Positions 14,172-21,668 of a stretch of 23,498 bases of DNA are shown here, one piece after another (the stretch's first letter is position 1; the number at the start of each line of letters is the position of its first letter). Below the pieces are notes generated by a model. That model was not told where the DNA came from and searched no databases. It worked only from the letters and a program-made list of their open reading frames with translations. Position numbers and translations under genes: made by a program. Source of the DNA: Candidatus Nomurabacteria bacterium (GTDB lineage Bacteria; Patescibacteriota; Minisyncoccia; Phycocordibacterales; UBA9973); NCBI GenBank assembly GCA_943356455.1, contig CALRFB010000004.1, positions 1 to 23,498 on the forward strand, given 5' to 3'.

Positions 14172-16631
14172 TTACATAACTGCGAGAGAAGCAATTTGGT
14201 CGCCAGGGCGAAGCTTCATAATAGAGACACCTTGTGTTTGTCGGCCGAGAGACGGCACAGACTCGAGAGAGATACGAATGATCTGACCTTTTTTCGAAAC
14301 AGCAATCAACTCCCCTTCGTCGCGCACAAGTCGTCCGATGATAACGAGTCCAGTTTTAGCTGTAACTTTTGCAGTTTTAATACCAGATCCACCCCGCTTC
14401 TGTGTTTTATATTCTTTGATTTTGGTTTTCTTACCGAGGCCATGCTCTGTCATCGTCAAAAAAGCAGCTGTGCTTTCTTTGGCTTCGTCTTTTCTGATAA
14501 CACCGACGCCGATTACCTTGTCACTTTTGCCAACCTTGATAGCGCGAACACCTCCGGCCGTGCGACCCATTTCGCGAACATCGGATTCTTTGAAGCGGAT
14601 AGATTGGCCGTCCGAGGTGCCGAGTATGACTTCATCACCTTTTTCAACGAGGACGGCTGATTTCAGAGCATCGCCTTTGTCGAGACGGATGGCGATAATG
14701 CCACTTCGGCGAACATCTTTAAAACTTGCTGCAGACATTTTCTTGGCTGTGCCGTTTTCAGTCATGAGCATAAGTGACAATGTTTTTTCTTTATCACCTT
14801 TTGGAATTGGTAAAATTGATTGCACCGACTCACCGTCTGTTAGCGACAAGAAATTCATAATCGACTTACCTTTCGTGGCGCGCTTGCCTTCTGGTATGTC
14901 GTACATTTTAATCTGGTAGGCCTTGCCGGTATTTGTAAAGAAAAGTAATTCGTTATGTGTATTGGCCGAAAGTAGCATCGTTACAAAATCTTCTTCTTTG
15001 GTTTCAATATCAATAACGCCAACTCCGCCTCGTTTTTGGGCGCGGTATTCGCTCGGATCGGTACGTTTGATATAGCCGCCTGCGGTGTATACAAGCAAAC
15101 TTTCTTTTTCAGGGATTAGATCCTCTTCGTTAATAGCTTTGACACCGCCCTTGATAATGCGAGTGCGACGATCGTCAGCATATTTTTCTCGGATTTCTTT
15201 GAGTTCAGTGGAAATAACGCCAAATATTTTCTTTTCGCTCTTGAGTAATGCCTCAAGGTCTGCAATGAGATCTTGTTTTTCTTTGAGTTCGAGTTCAACA
15301 GACTTGCGTTCTAGTCCAGCAAGTTTTTGAAGACGCATTTCTAAAATCGCATCAGCTTGCAAGTCGCTAAACTTAAAAGCTTTAATCAAATTGATTTTCG
15401 CGAGAGCAGCATCCTTGGATTCACGAATGGTTGTTATAACTTTATCAATATGGTCGAGAGCTTTTTTGAGACCAAGCAAAATATGCTCGCGGTCTTTGGC
15501 TTTTTGAAGATCGTGGGCAGTTCGACGACGCACAACAACGACACGGTGGTCGATAAATTCCTCCAATATCGACTTGAGAGAAAGTGTTTGTGGTACACCA
15601 TTCACAAGAGCAACCATGTTGAAATTGAAATTGAGCTCAAGCTGTGTGTGTTTGTAAATATAGTTGAGTACTTTTTGAGGATGAACGCCGGATTTTAGAT
15701 CAATAACAACTCGAATATCCTTGGTAGACTCGTCACGTAAACCTTTGATACCTTCCAGCTTCTTTTCCTGAACAAGTTCGGCGATGGATGCGATGAGATC
15801 GGATTTATTGACTCGATATGGTATCGACGTGATAACTATTTGAAATGTACCACTTTTGTGTTCGACGATTTCAGCCTCACCCCGAGTGACAATACCACCT
15901 CGGCCAGTTGAATACGCATGCACGAGGTCAGTTTGGCCGTACACAATACCTCCGGTGGGAAAATCTGGACCTTTGACATGGTGCATCAATTCTTCTGTTG
16001 TGGCATCGCCATTCTCTATAAGATGGAGCGTTGCATCGAGTACTTCGCCGATATTGTGTGGAGGAATATTTGTCGCCATACCAACGGCAATGCCGAGAAT
16101 ACCGTTTAGAAGTAAGTTGGGAACAGCTGTAGGCAAAACAGTAGGCTCTTTGCGAGTAGCATCGTAGTTACCTTTCCAGTCAACTGTGTCTTTCTCCAAG
16201 TCGCGGAGTAATTCTCCAGAAAGTTTTGACATTTTGGCCTCGGTATAACGCATAGCAGCGGCATTGTCACCGTCGATCGAACCAAAGTTACCTTGACCGA
16301 TGACGAGTGGGTATCGCAAAGAAAAAGGCTGCGCCATGTTTACCATTGAGTCGTATACGGCGACATCACCGTGAGGGTGATATTTACCAAGCACGTCACC
16401 CACAACGAGTGCAGATTTTCGGAATTTGGCAGAAGATGTCAGCCCGAGTTCACTCATGGAATACAAAATACGGCGATGCACCGGCTTAAGACCGTCTCGA
16501 ACATCGGGCAAAGCGCGATCGGTAATAACCGACATCGCATAGTCGATGAACGAATCTTTCATTTCTTTAACTATCGAAACTGAGACGACACCTTCGTGTT
16601 TTATTTCATTGCTTTCTGTTTCTTTTTTCAT
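14172..16631 (-). CDS. gyrA: DNA gyrase subunit A
   Basis: 819 residues, the breakage-reunion subunit of type II topoisomerase. The N-terminal winged-helix part contains the quinolone region [16 protein letters not shown] (81-96) and the catalytic tyrosine in AAAMRYTEA (Y129). Long coiled-coil segments follow. The C-terminal beta-pinwheel starts at about 500 and carries the GyrA box QKRGGVG (531-537), which distinguishes GyrA from ParC, with a related QKRGGSG later. The residue equivalent to E. coli Ser83 is Val90, while the Asp87 equivalent (D94) is kept. It is the last gene of a minus-strand operon with the MBL-fold protein and a small membrane protein. gyrB is not in the window. Confidence 0.95.
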   Translation of the reverse strand: MKKETESNEIKHEGVVSVSIVKEMKDSFIDYAMSVITDRALPDVRDGLKPVHRRILYSMSELGLTSSAKFRKSALVVGDVLGKYHPHGDVAVYDSMVNMAQPFSLRYPLVIGQGNFGSIDGDNAAAMRYTEAKMSKLSGELLRDLEKDTVDWKGNYDATRKEPTVLPTAVPNLLLNGILGIAVGMATNIPPHNIGEVLDATLHLIENGDATTEELMHHVKGPDFPTGGIVYGQTDLVHAYSTGRGGIVTRGEAEIVEHKSGTFQIVITSIPYRVNKSDLIASIAELVQEKKLEGIKGLRDESTKDIRVVIDLKSGVHPQKVLNYIYKHTQLELNFNFNMVALVNGVPQTLSLKSILEEFIDHRVVVVRRRTAHDLQKAKDREHILLGLKKALDHIDKVITTIRESKDAALAKINLIKAFKFSDLQADAILEMRLQKLAGLERKSVELELKEKQDLIADLEALLKSEKKIFGVISTELKEIREKYADDRRTRIIKGGVKAINEEDLIPEKESLLVYTAGGYIKRTDPSEYRAQKRGGVGVIDIETKEEDFVTMLLSANTHNELLFFTNTGKAYQIKMYDIPEGKRATKGKSIMNFLSLTDGESVQSILPIPKGDKEKTLSLMLMTENGTAKKMSAASFKDVRRSGIIAIRLDKGDALKSAVLVEKGDEVILGTSDGQSIRFKESDVREMGRTAGGVRAIKVGKSDKVIGVGVIRKDEAKESTAAFLTMTEHGLGKKTKIKEYKTQKRGGSGIKTAKVTAKTGLVIIGRLVRDEGELIAVSKKGQIIRISLESVPSLGRQTQGVSIMKLRPGDQIASLAVM

Positions 16632-16640
16632 ATTTCGGAA

Positions 16641-16958
16641 TTACTGATTAGTCTGATTGCCCAATTCAACGACACCATTTGAATCAACTTTTACTGTAGT
16701 CAGCACTTTCGATGGATCGATAGTTGATAACTCGGCTTTTGATCTTTCCAGTGCACTACCGACACTTGCTCCGAGAAGTGAAAACGGCGATAACGATTTC
16801 TTGAAAGAGGTTTTTGTCTCTGGTGATCCATATTCTACCGAAATAGAAATGAGCCAGAACCCCGCAACTAAAGCCGTGAACACGAAAGCAGAAAAAACTG
16901 CTATGTATTCTCTGATGTGGGGTGATTTTTGTTTGAGGGAATCAACAAATTTTTTCAT
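16641..16958 (-). CDS. Small single-pass membrane protein, unknown function
   Basis: 105 residues. A basic N-terminus (MKKFVDSLKQKSPHIREY) is followed by one transmembrane helix (about 19-38), then a Ser-rich external segment and a polar C-terminus. I recognise no family. The gene lies 11 nt after the MBL-fold gene and 9 nt before gyrA, so it is almost certainly co-transcribed with both. Similar short membrane proteins upstream of gyrA are plausible in related genomes, but I cannot confirm that here. Confidence 0.75.
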   Translation of the reverse strand: MKKFVDSLKQKSPHIREYIAVFSAFVFTALVAGFWLISISVEYGSPETKTSFKKSLSPFSLLGASVGSALERSKAELSTIDPSKVLTTVKVDSNGVVELGNQTNQ

Positions 16959-16969
16959 AATCGATATGC

Positions 16970-17590
16970 CTATTTTGACTGTGGCGAAACTAGCATAATT
17001 GTACCATCTTTTCCCTCTAAATCCTTGCGTTTGAGAGTTAATTTATCCATAACTTCTGGTTGTTCCGCACCTGCCTCTTTCAAAAACTGCTTGAGAATGT
17101 CGTCTTCGTAATCTACAGGAACGATAATCATCGGTTCGAGCATCATAGCAAATTTGTATGCATCTTTGACCGTAGCTGCTCCAGAAAGCGGTAAGAAAAG
17201 TATGTCTGGGTGCATTAAAAGTTCTTTGGTGTCATTTGGGATTTGCATAGTATCGGCAGTGCCAACAACAGCGATAGTCATATTTTCCAATGTTAGTGAA
17301 AATGCATTTTCTCTGATGCCATGAACCTCAGACAAAAAACCGCCTGATATAAAAACACCCTTGGCTTCGTAGCTACCAGGACCGTCAATAACAAAAGGCG
17401 CTCGATCGCCGTATGAAAGTGTAGATGCGCCACCGGTTACTGGATCACTGGAAGTTGAGATGGCGATGTCCGCACCAAATGTAGAAACTTTTTTTGAGAA
17501 AGGGCTGTCCTTGGCAGGAGGATTGATACCCACAACAGTATCGCCATACTGGAGTTTGAGAAAGCGCTTACCGAAATATGTAATAATCAT
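16970..17590 (-). CDS. Degenerate metallo-beta-lactamase-fold protein (UlaG/RomA-like)
   Basis: 206 residues with the overall plan of the L-ascorbate-6-phosphate lactonase (UlaG)-like MBL family. Visible are an N-terminal MIITYFGKRFLKLQYGDT, a central GPGSYEAKGVFISGG (70-84) and a late LEPMIIVPVDYED (151-163). The metal ligands are missing. Where active members have the HxHxDH motif, this protein reads STSSDPVTGG (45-54). The usual final IPMHY histidine is Asp here (VPVDY, 157-161), and the HLGD-type segment is VVGTADT. It is therefore probably not a metallohydrolase and may be a binding or scaffold protein. It heads the operon with a small membrane protein and gyrA and has a leaderless promoter. 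Confidence 0.75.
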   Translation of the reverse strand: MIITYFGKRFLKLQYGDTVVGINPPAKDSPFSKKVSTFGADIAISTSSDPVTGGASTLSYGDRAPFVIDGPGSYEAKGVFISGGFLSEVHGIRENAFSLTLENMTIAVVGTADTMQIPNDTKELLMHPDILFLPLSGAATVKDAYKFAMMLEPMIIVPVDYEDDILKQFLKEAGAEQPEVMDKLTLKRKDLEGKDGTIMLVSPQSK

Positions 17591-17596
17591 GTGCTA

Positions 17597-17625
17597 AGTA
17601 TAGCATTTTTTATACGTAAATCCAA
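17597..17625 (-). promoter_or_regulatory. Promoter of the MBL-gyrA operon
   Basis: On the minus strand TTGGAT (17625-17620), a 17-nt spacer and TATACT (17602-17597) end 6 nt before ATG 17590. A leaderless transcript is predicted. Confidence 0.65.
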
Positions 17626-17668
17626 GCGAAAATAGTGCAAAAAAGTCTGATAAAACCCTTAAAAAATA

Positions 17669-17677
17669 TGGTATATT
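17669..17677 (+). promoter_or_regulatory. Extended -10 promoter of the uracil-DNA glycosylase gene
   Basis: TGGTATATT (TGn plus TATATT at 17672-17677) ends 7 nt before ATG 17685, again predicting a leaderless mRNA. No good -35 is visible, as is common with extended -10 promoters. Confidence 0.5.
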
Positions 17678-17684
17678 CTACTAT

Positions 17685-18272
17685 ATGGCCAAGGTTGACT
17701 CAGCCTCTCAGACATTGCAAAAAATACATGCCAAATGGATGGCAAAATGCACATGTAAATTACGAAAAACCGCGACCCGCGCAGTTCCCGGTAGTGGTAG
17801 TTCGGCAGCAGATATTGTATTTATCGGTGAAGCTCCAGGGAAAAAAGAAGACCTGACCGGGCTACCTTTTGTTGGAGCAGCTGGCAAATTTCTCGATGAA
17901 ATGCTTGCTACCGTAAAACTAGATCGGAAAGATGTGTATATAACGAGTATCGTAAAATATAGACCGCCCAACAACCGGGATCCGTTTCCCGAAGAGATAC
18001 GTTCATGTGCTGGCTGGCTTCGAGACGAGCTTACTTTCATACAACCGAAACTGATCGTTTTTCTGGGGAGACATGCCATGCATCAATTTTTCCCCGATTT
18101 AAAAATTTCGGAGGTACATGGCACGCATATAGAACAAAAAATTCCCAATTTCCCTACTGAACATTTTTTTGCACTCTACCACCCAGCAGCCGCTCTTTAC
18201 AATGGCAGTATGCGTGAATTATTATTTTCAGATTTCAAAAAAATACCTTCTATACTCAGAAAATTGAAGTAG
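17685..18272 (+). CDS. Uracil-DNA glycosylase, family 4-like, with altered Fe-S ligands
   Basis: 195 residues; it should remove uracil from DNA in base excision repair. Motif A GEAPGKKED (48-56) and the phosphate/base-binding LPFVGAAGKFLDEML (60-74) are intact, as are YRPPNNRDP (92-100) and the C-terminal HPAA motif (166-169). Family 4 enzymes bind a 4Fe-4S cluster with four Cys (CxxC near the N-terminus, the Cys of CRPP, and one 16 residues later). Here only C22, C24 and C108 exist. The CRPP cysteine is Tyr92, and the first pair is CxC rather than CxxC. The cluster may be lost or unusual. The gene diverges from the MBL operon and is convergent with the ndh-like gene, with 22 bp between stops. 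Confidence 0.88.
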   Translation: MAKVDSASQTLQKIHAKWMAKCTCKLRKTATRAVPGSGSSAADIVFIGEAPGKKEDLTGLPFVGAAGKFLDEMLATVKLDRKDVYITSIVKYRPPNNRDPFPEEIRSCAGWLRDELTFIQPKLIVFLGRHAMHQFFPDLKISEVHGTHIEQKIPNFPTEHFFALYHPAAALYNGSMRELLFSDFKKIPSILRKLK

Positions 18273-18294
18273 GTATGTGAAAATATAAACTTAC

Positions 18295-19593
18295 TCAATT
18301 ATAATTTTTTCCGCGTATAAAGAGTTCTATTGTTTTTCGTACTGGAAGAATTCGCGCAAAGTAGAGAAAATCCACAGTCTGTCGCATAAAGTATGCAAAC
18401 TGGCCAAAAAAATGTTTTGTACCGAGAGACATGATGGCCCAATTTCGCCCGATCGGAATAATGTAATTTATTGGTTTTGGGGTATATGTTTTGCGAACTC
18501 GTCCACGAATACGTCGGTTGATATCTTTTGCTACAAAATCGCCATCGTATATTGCTGTTTGGGCTAATCCAGAAAATGCCGTGCCAGCCGCATCACCTAT
18601 TACATATACTGAATCTGAACTTCCAGTAGAATCAATCGTTGAACCTGCGACTTCTAAATGTGGGCCCACCACTACCCGTTTTCGTTCAGTAAAAGTCAGG
18701 CCAGGAATAGTGTTGTACAAACTGTTTATCTGCGTTCCTGCTGTCCAAATGACAGTTTTAGTCTTGAGTTGCATGTCGCCAATGAGAATTTTCTCAACAT
18801 CCTCAGCCATAACCTCACGATTGAGAAATACATTTACACCAAGCAAGCGTAATCGAGTGAGTGCCGCATCGGACGCAACGGGGTGGGTTGTGCTGAGTAA
18901 GCGTGATCCTCGGTCTACAATATCAATCGTAATAAAAGAACGATCAACACAATACTGTTGAGCTAATGTATCCATATAGAATGATAAATCTCCTGCTAGC
19001 TCAACACCAGAAGAACCACCGCCAACAATGACAATTTGGAAATTGGCAACGAGAGCATGTTGTTCTTCACCGCGGATTTTTTCTGTACTTTCGCAATTCT
19101 TTTTTCTATTTTCAAAAAGCATACGGATATGCTTTTTCAATTCCATTGCTTCAGCAATAGATTTGAAACCAAAAGAGTGTTCGGGTAAGCCTGGTAAATT
19201 GAAATATGAGGTCTGACTACCCAATGCCAAAATAATATAGTCGGCTGTATAGGTTTCACCTTTGTCTCCCACAACCATTTTTGTTTCAATATCCACAGAG
19301 ACAATACGGTCAATGACAACATCGACGCTTTTTGGCAAAACATCAGCCAGTGGGACACAAACGTCAATCGGGACTGCACCAGTCACAATACGGTAAAAAC
19401 CCGGATAGTATTCAAAATACGACTTATTTGAGATGAGGGTGATATTTACGTAGGCAATATCCGCCAAAGATCGGGCAGCAGTGCAACCAGCAAAACCTCC
19501 GCCGACTATGAGGACGTGAGGCTTTTGATGCTGAGTCGATTTTGGTCGAGAAGTCGTTTTGACCCTTTTCTGTAGGGTTTTTGAGAGAGACAT
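18295..19593 (-). CDS. NDH-2-like FAD-dependent pyridine nucleotide oxidoreductase
   Basis: 432 residues with two Rossmann dinucleotide folds. The FAD-binding VLIVGGGFAGCTAA (27-40) is followed by an acidic/polar strand end (ITLISNKSYFEYYP). The NAD(P)H-binding VIVGGGSSGVELAGDL lies at 188-203, the C-terminal FAD contact YVIGDAAG at 330-337, and LAQTAIYDG (343-351) follows. The order and the ILALGSQTSYFNLPG segment fit type II NADH dehydrogenases, which pass electrons from NADH to quinone without pumping protons. The C-terminal amphipathic part (about 390-425) would give peripheral membrane binding. An N-terminal Lys/Arg-rich extension of about 24 residues is extra. Sulfide:quinone reductase is less likely, since the characteristic cysteines are not placed for it. 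Divergent from the sigma factor gene. Confidence 0.85.
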   Translation of the reverse strand: MSLSKTLQKRVKTTSRPKSTQHQKPHVLIVGGGFAGCTAARSLADIAYVNITLISNKSYFEYYPGFYRIVTGAVPIDVCVPLADVLPKSVDVVIDRIVSVDIETKMVVGDKGETYTADYIILALGSQTSYFNLPGLPEHSFGFKSIAEAMELKKHIRMLFENRKKNCESTEKIRGEEQHALVANFQIVIVGGGSSGVELAGDLSFYMDTLAQQYCVDRSFITIDIVDRGSRLLSTTHPVASDAALTRLRLLGVNVFLNREVMAEDVEKILIGDMQLKTKTVIWTAGTQINSLYNTIPGLTFTERKRVVVGPHLEVAGSTIDSTGSSDSVYVIGDAAGTAFSGLAQTAIYDGDFVAKDINRRIRGRVRKTYTPKPINYIIPIGRNWAIMSLGTKHFFGQFAYFMRQTVDFLYFARILPVRKTIELFIRGKNYN

Positions 19594-19599
19594 AGCATT

Positions 19600-19605
19600 A
19601 GTGTA
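19600..19605 (-). promoter_or_regulatory. -10 box of the NDH-2-like gene
   Basis: TACACT on the minus strand lies 6 nt before ATG 19593, so a leaderless transcript is likely. No clear -35 is visible. Confidence 0.4.
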
Positions 19606-19636
19606 ACATTCACAAGGCTTTTTGGCCTGTGTATTG

Positions 19637-19642
19637 TATACT
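19637..19642 (+). promoter_or_regulatory. -10 box of the sigma factor gene
   Basis: TATACT lies 7 nt before ATG 19650, supporting that start and a leaderless mRNA. The spacing to TTGGCC (19622-19627) is too short for a -35. Confidence 0.4.
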
Positions 19643-19649
19643 TCGACTG

Positions 19650-20210
19650 ATGGATCCGGTGTCAGATTTCCACAGCCGGAACGTCTCCTTTATGAGCCCC
19701 GCCAACCAGAAAAACACTGCTTTTATACAGGCTTACGATGATTTTAACGATGATATTTTCAGGTTTATTTTCCTGAAGACGCGTAATCGTGAAGTAGCCT
19801 TGGACCTAACCCAAGAAACCTTTACAAAGGTCTGGGAGTATGTTGAAGCAGGAAATCAAGTCGGGCACATGCGCGGCTTTCTATATCAAATTGCTCGAAA
19901 TCTGGTCATAGACCATTATCGAAAAAAGAGCACATCATCGCTCGAGGCATTATCCGAATCAGGATTTGATCCTGCTCACGACACGAAAGAATCGGCCGAT
20001 GATTTTGAAGTAGCCGAAGCCATGGAGATCATAGATACGCTTGATCCTAAATACCGCGAACCTATTCTCCTTCGATACATCGACGAGATGACCATACAGG
20101 AGATCGCAGTGATGCTCGGTGAAGCAGAAAATACCATTTCAGTTCGCATACACCGGGGTTTAGAAAAAATACGCATACTCATTTCAGAAAAATACGAAAA
20201 CGGTATATGA
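19650..20210 (+). CDS. RNA polymerase sigma-70 family factor, ECF type
   Basis: 186 residues from ATG 19650; an upstream start (19629) would overlap the -10 box, and ATG 19692 is another option. Region 2 is visible from the AYDDFNDDIFRFIFLKT segment through DLTQETFTKVWEYV (core binding and -10 recognition) to FLYQIARNLVIDHYRKK. A short acidic linker follows. Region 4 runs from LDPKYREPILLRYIDEMTIQ to an HTH (EIAVMLGEAENTISVRIHRG) and ends KIRILI. This is the compact sigma2-sigma4 architecture of ECF factors, which redirect RNA polymerase to a small regulon in response to an envelope or stress signal. The stop overlaps the start of the next gene (ATGA), a DUF5667 membrane protein that is a good anti-sigma candidate. 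Confidence 0.9.
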   Translation: MDPVSDFHSRNVSFMSPANQKNTAFIQAYDDFNDDIFRFIFLKTRNREVALDLTQETFTKVWEYVEAGNQVGHMRGFLYQIARNLVIDHYRKKSTSSLEALSESGFDPAHDTKESADDFEVAEAMEIIDTLDPKYREPILLRYIDEMTIQEIAVMLGEAENTISVRIHRGLEKIRILISEKYENGI

Positions 20211-21622
20211 AAATAAAAAACATTTTCAATCAAATAAAGAAAATCCAAATGACCGAGCAGGAAAAATCCGGCATGCGTATTTATCTTGCCAAAATTTCAG
20301 GTACCAACCTTTCAAAACTCACCGCTCAACCTTCTCTACACCAATATCGCACTGGTCGTCCAAGCCCTTTTCATACATGGAGCTTTGCAAGCAATTTTAA
20401 AACCGTAGGTCTTGCAGTACTCTCACTTCTTGTTGCTTCAACGGGTGTGACGTTTGCTGCAGAAAAAACACTGCCTGGCGATTTACTATATTCTGTTAAA
20501 GTTAATGTCACAGAGGAAGTCCGTGGTGCACTCATTTCTACAAATAAGGGCAAGATGGTGTGGGAAAAAGAACGCGTTGTTCGTCGCGTTGAGGAAACTG
20601 AAACTTTACTCAAAACCAACAAATTCACACCTGCCCGTCAAGCAGAAGCAGAGACTGCACTTAAAACGCAAATGGAGACTTTTGCTACTGCGGCCGCAAA
20701 AACAAGTGTCGCAGATCCAAATGCAGTTATCGCAGCCACGGCCGAACTGGAACCTGCTCTCAAGGTACACCAAGAAGTCATTGCGACTATCGCTTCGAAC
20801 GTAGACACCAAAGGTGACGCAGGAACAATACTTTCTACTGTCGCTCTCGGTATCACTGCCGCTAACGAACAAGAGTCAGTTGCTATCGATGTAGCTGCCG
20901 ACAAAAACCCGGACACTATTGCTGCTCTTGCTGACGAAAAAATCTCTGGCGCTGCATTTGCAATCGATGACAGCATTTCTGCTGGCGATAGTGTTTCAAC
21001 AACAGAATCACAAGAGACAGACACCGACTCAGCATCTGCAGTTGTTACATCAGATGAAAAAAATCTCACAGACACCGAATCAATCATTACCTTAAATACA
21101 AAAACAGATACGAAACCTGAACCCGAATCAAAGCCAAGTTCAAAAGAACTTATACCTGATACTTCTATTAAATCATCGGATGATATAAAAAAAACAATCA
21201 CGACAAATGAGGTAGTGGTTGATACAGCGACCGGTTCGCCAATTTCGCTCTTGTCTGCTATAGAAACATCGGTTCCTGCACCTATCGATCCAAAAGTATT
21301 ACTGTCCAACGCAAAAGCTAAACTACTTCAAGCTAAAGCCCTTCGTGATAAAGGCGACTTTAAAGCTGCTCTTGTTGTGGCACAAGATGCCTACAAAGAT
21401 ATGGTAGCGATAAAAGTGCAAGCCAAAATTATCAAAAAAGACGCTACTCCATCGAAAACTACTCCATCGAGAGGTGAGGTCAAAGGGGTCAAAACTGAAA
21501 GTAAATCTGACGATAAAATAGTAAAACCAGTACCCACGATCGAAACTCCCGCTGCTCCTGAAACCGTAGCTACTGGTACAAGTACGGCACCGATATTAAA
21601 AAAGACTTTGGAAAATCAATAA
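20207..21622 (+). CDS. DUF5667-type membrane protein, putative partner of the sigma factor
   Basis: 471 residues. A basic cytoplasmic N-terminus of about 60 residues precedes a single transmembrane helix (about 64-84). Directly outside it is the DUF5667 signature, TLPGDLLYSVKVNVTEEVRG (88-107), followed by a helical region (to about 215). A long Ser/Thr/Asp/Glu-rich low-complexity stretch runs to about 340. A helical, TPR-like segment (LLQAKALRDKGDFKAALVVA, about 371-390) and a Pro/Lys-rich tail complete it. The gene is translationally coupled to the sigma factor by a 4-bp overlap, so the short N-terminus could hold the sigma factor at the membrane. No zinc-finger anti-sigma motif (HxxxCxxC) is present, so the anti-sigma role is inference from position and topology. 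Confidence 0.75.
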   Translation: MKIKNIFNQIKKIQMTEQEKSGMRIYLAKISGTNLSKLTAQPSLHQYRTGRPSPFHTWSFASNFKTVGLAVLSLLVASTGVTFAAEKTLPGDLLYSVKVNVTEEVRGALISTNKGKMVWEKERVVRRVEETETLLKTNKFTPARQAEAETALKTQMETFATAAAKTSVADPNAVIAATAELEPALKVHQEVIATIASNVDTKGDAGTILSTVALGITAANEQESVAIDVAADKNPDTIAALADEKISGAAFAIDDSISAGDSVSTTESQETDTDSASAVVTSDEKNLTDTESIITLNTKTDTKPEPESKPSSKELIPDTSIKSSDDIKKTITTNEVVVDTATGSPISLLSAIETSVPAPIDPKVLLSNAKAKLLQAKALRDKGDFKAALVVAQDAYKDMVAIKVQAKIIKKDATPSKTTPSRGEVKGVKTESKSDDKIVKPVPTIETPAAPETVATGTSTAPILKKTLENQ

Positions 21623-21648
21623 AAAAACAGAGCATAGCTCTGTTTTTT
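21622..21648. terminator. Bidirectional terminator after the sigma/DUF5667 operon
   Basis: AAAAAACAGAGC and GCTCTGTTTTTT form a 12-bp stem with an ATA loop. It lies at the convergent end of the DUF5667 gene (+) and the lamin-tail gene (-), with T-runs on both strands. Confidence 0.85.
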
Positions 21649-21668
21649 TGTACCATACATGCAACGTA

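Noticed and set aside
20638..21309. A 223-codon minus-strand frame inside the DUF5667 gene
   Set aside because: Its Ser/Val-rich product is the mirror of the low-complexity Thr/Asp/Glu stretch on the plus strand, which is in a well-supported operon.
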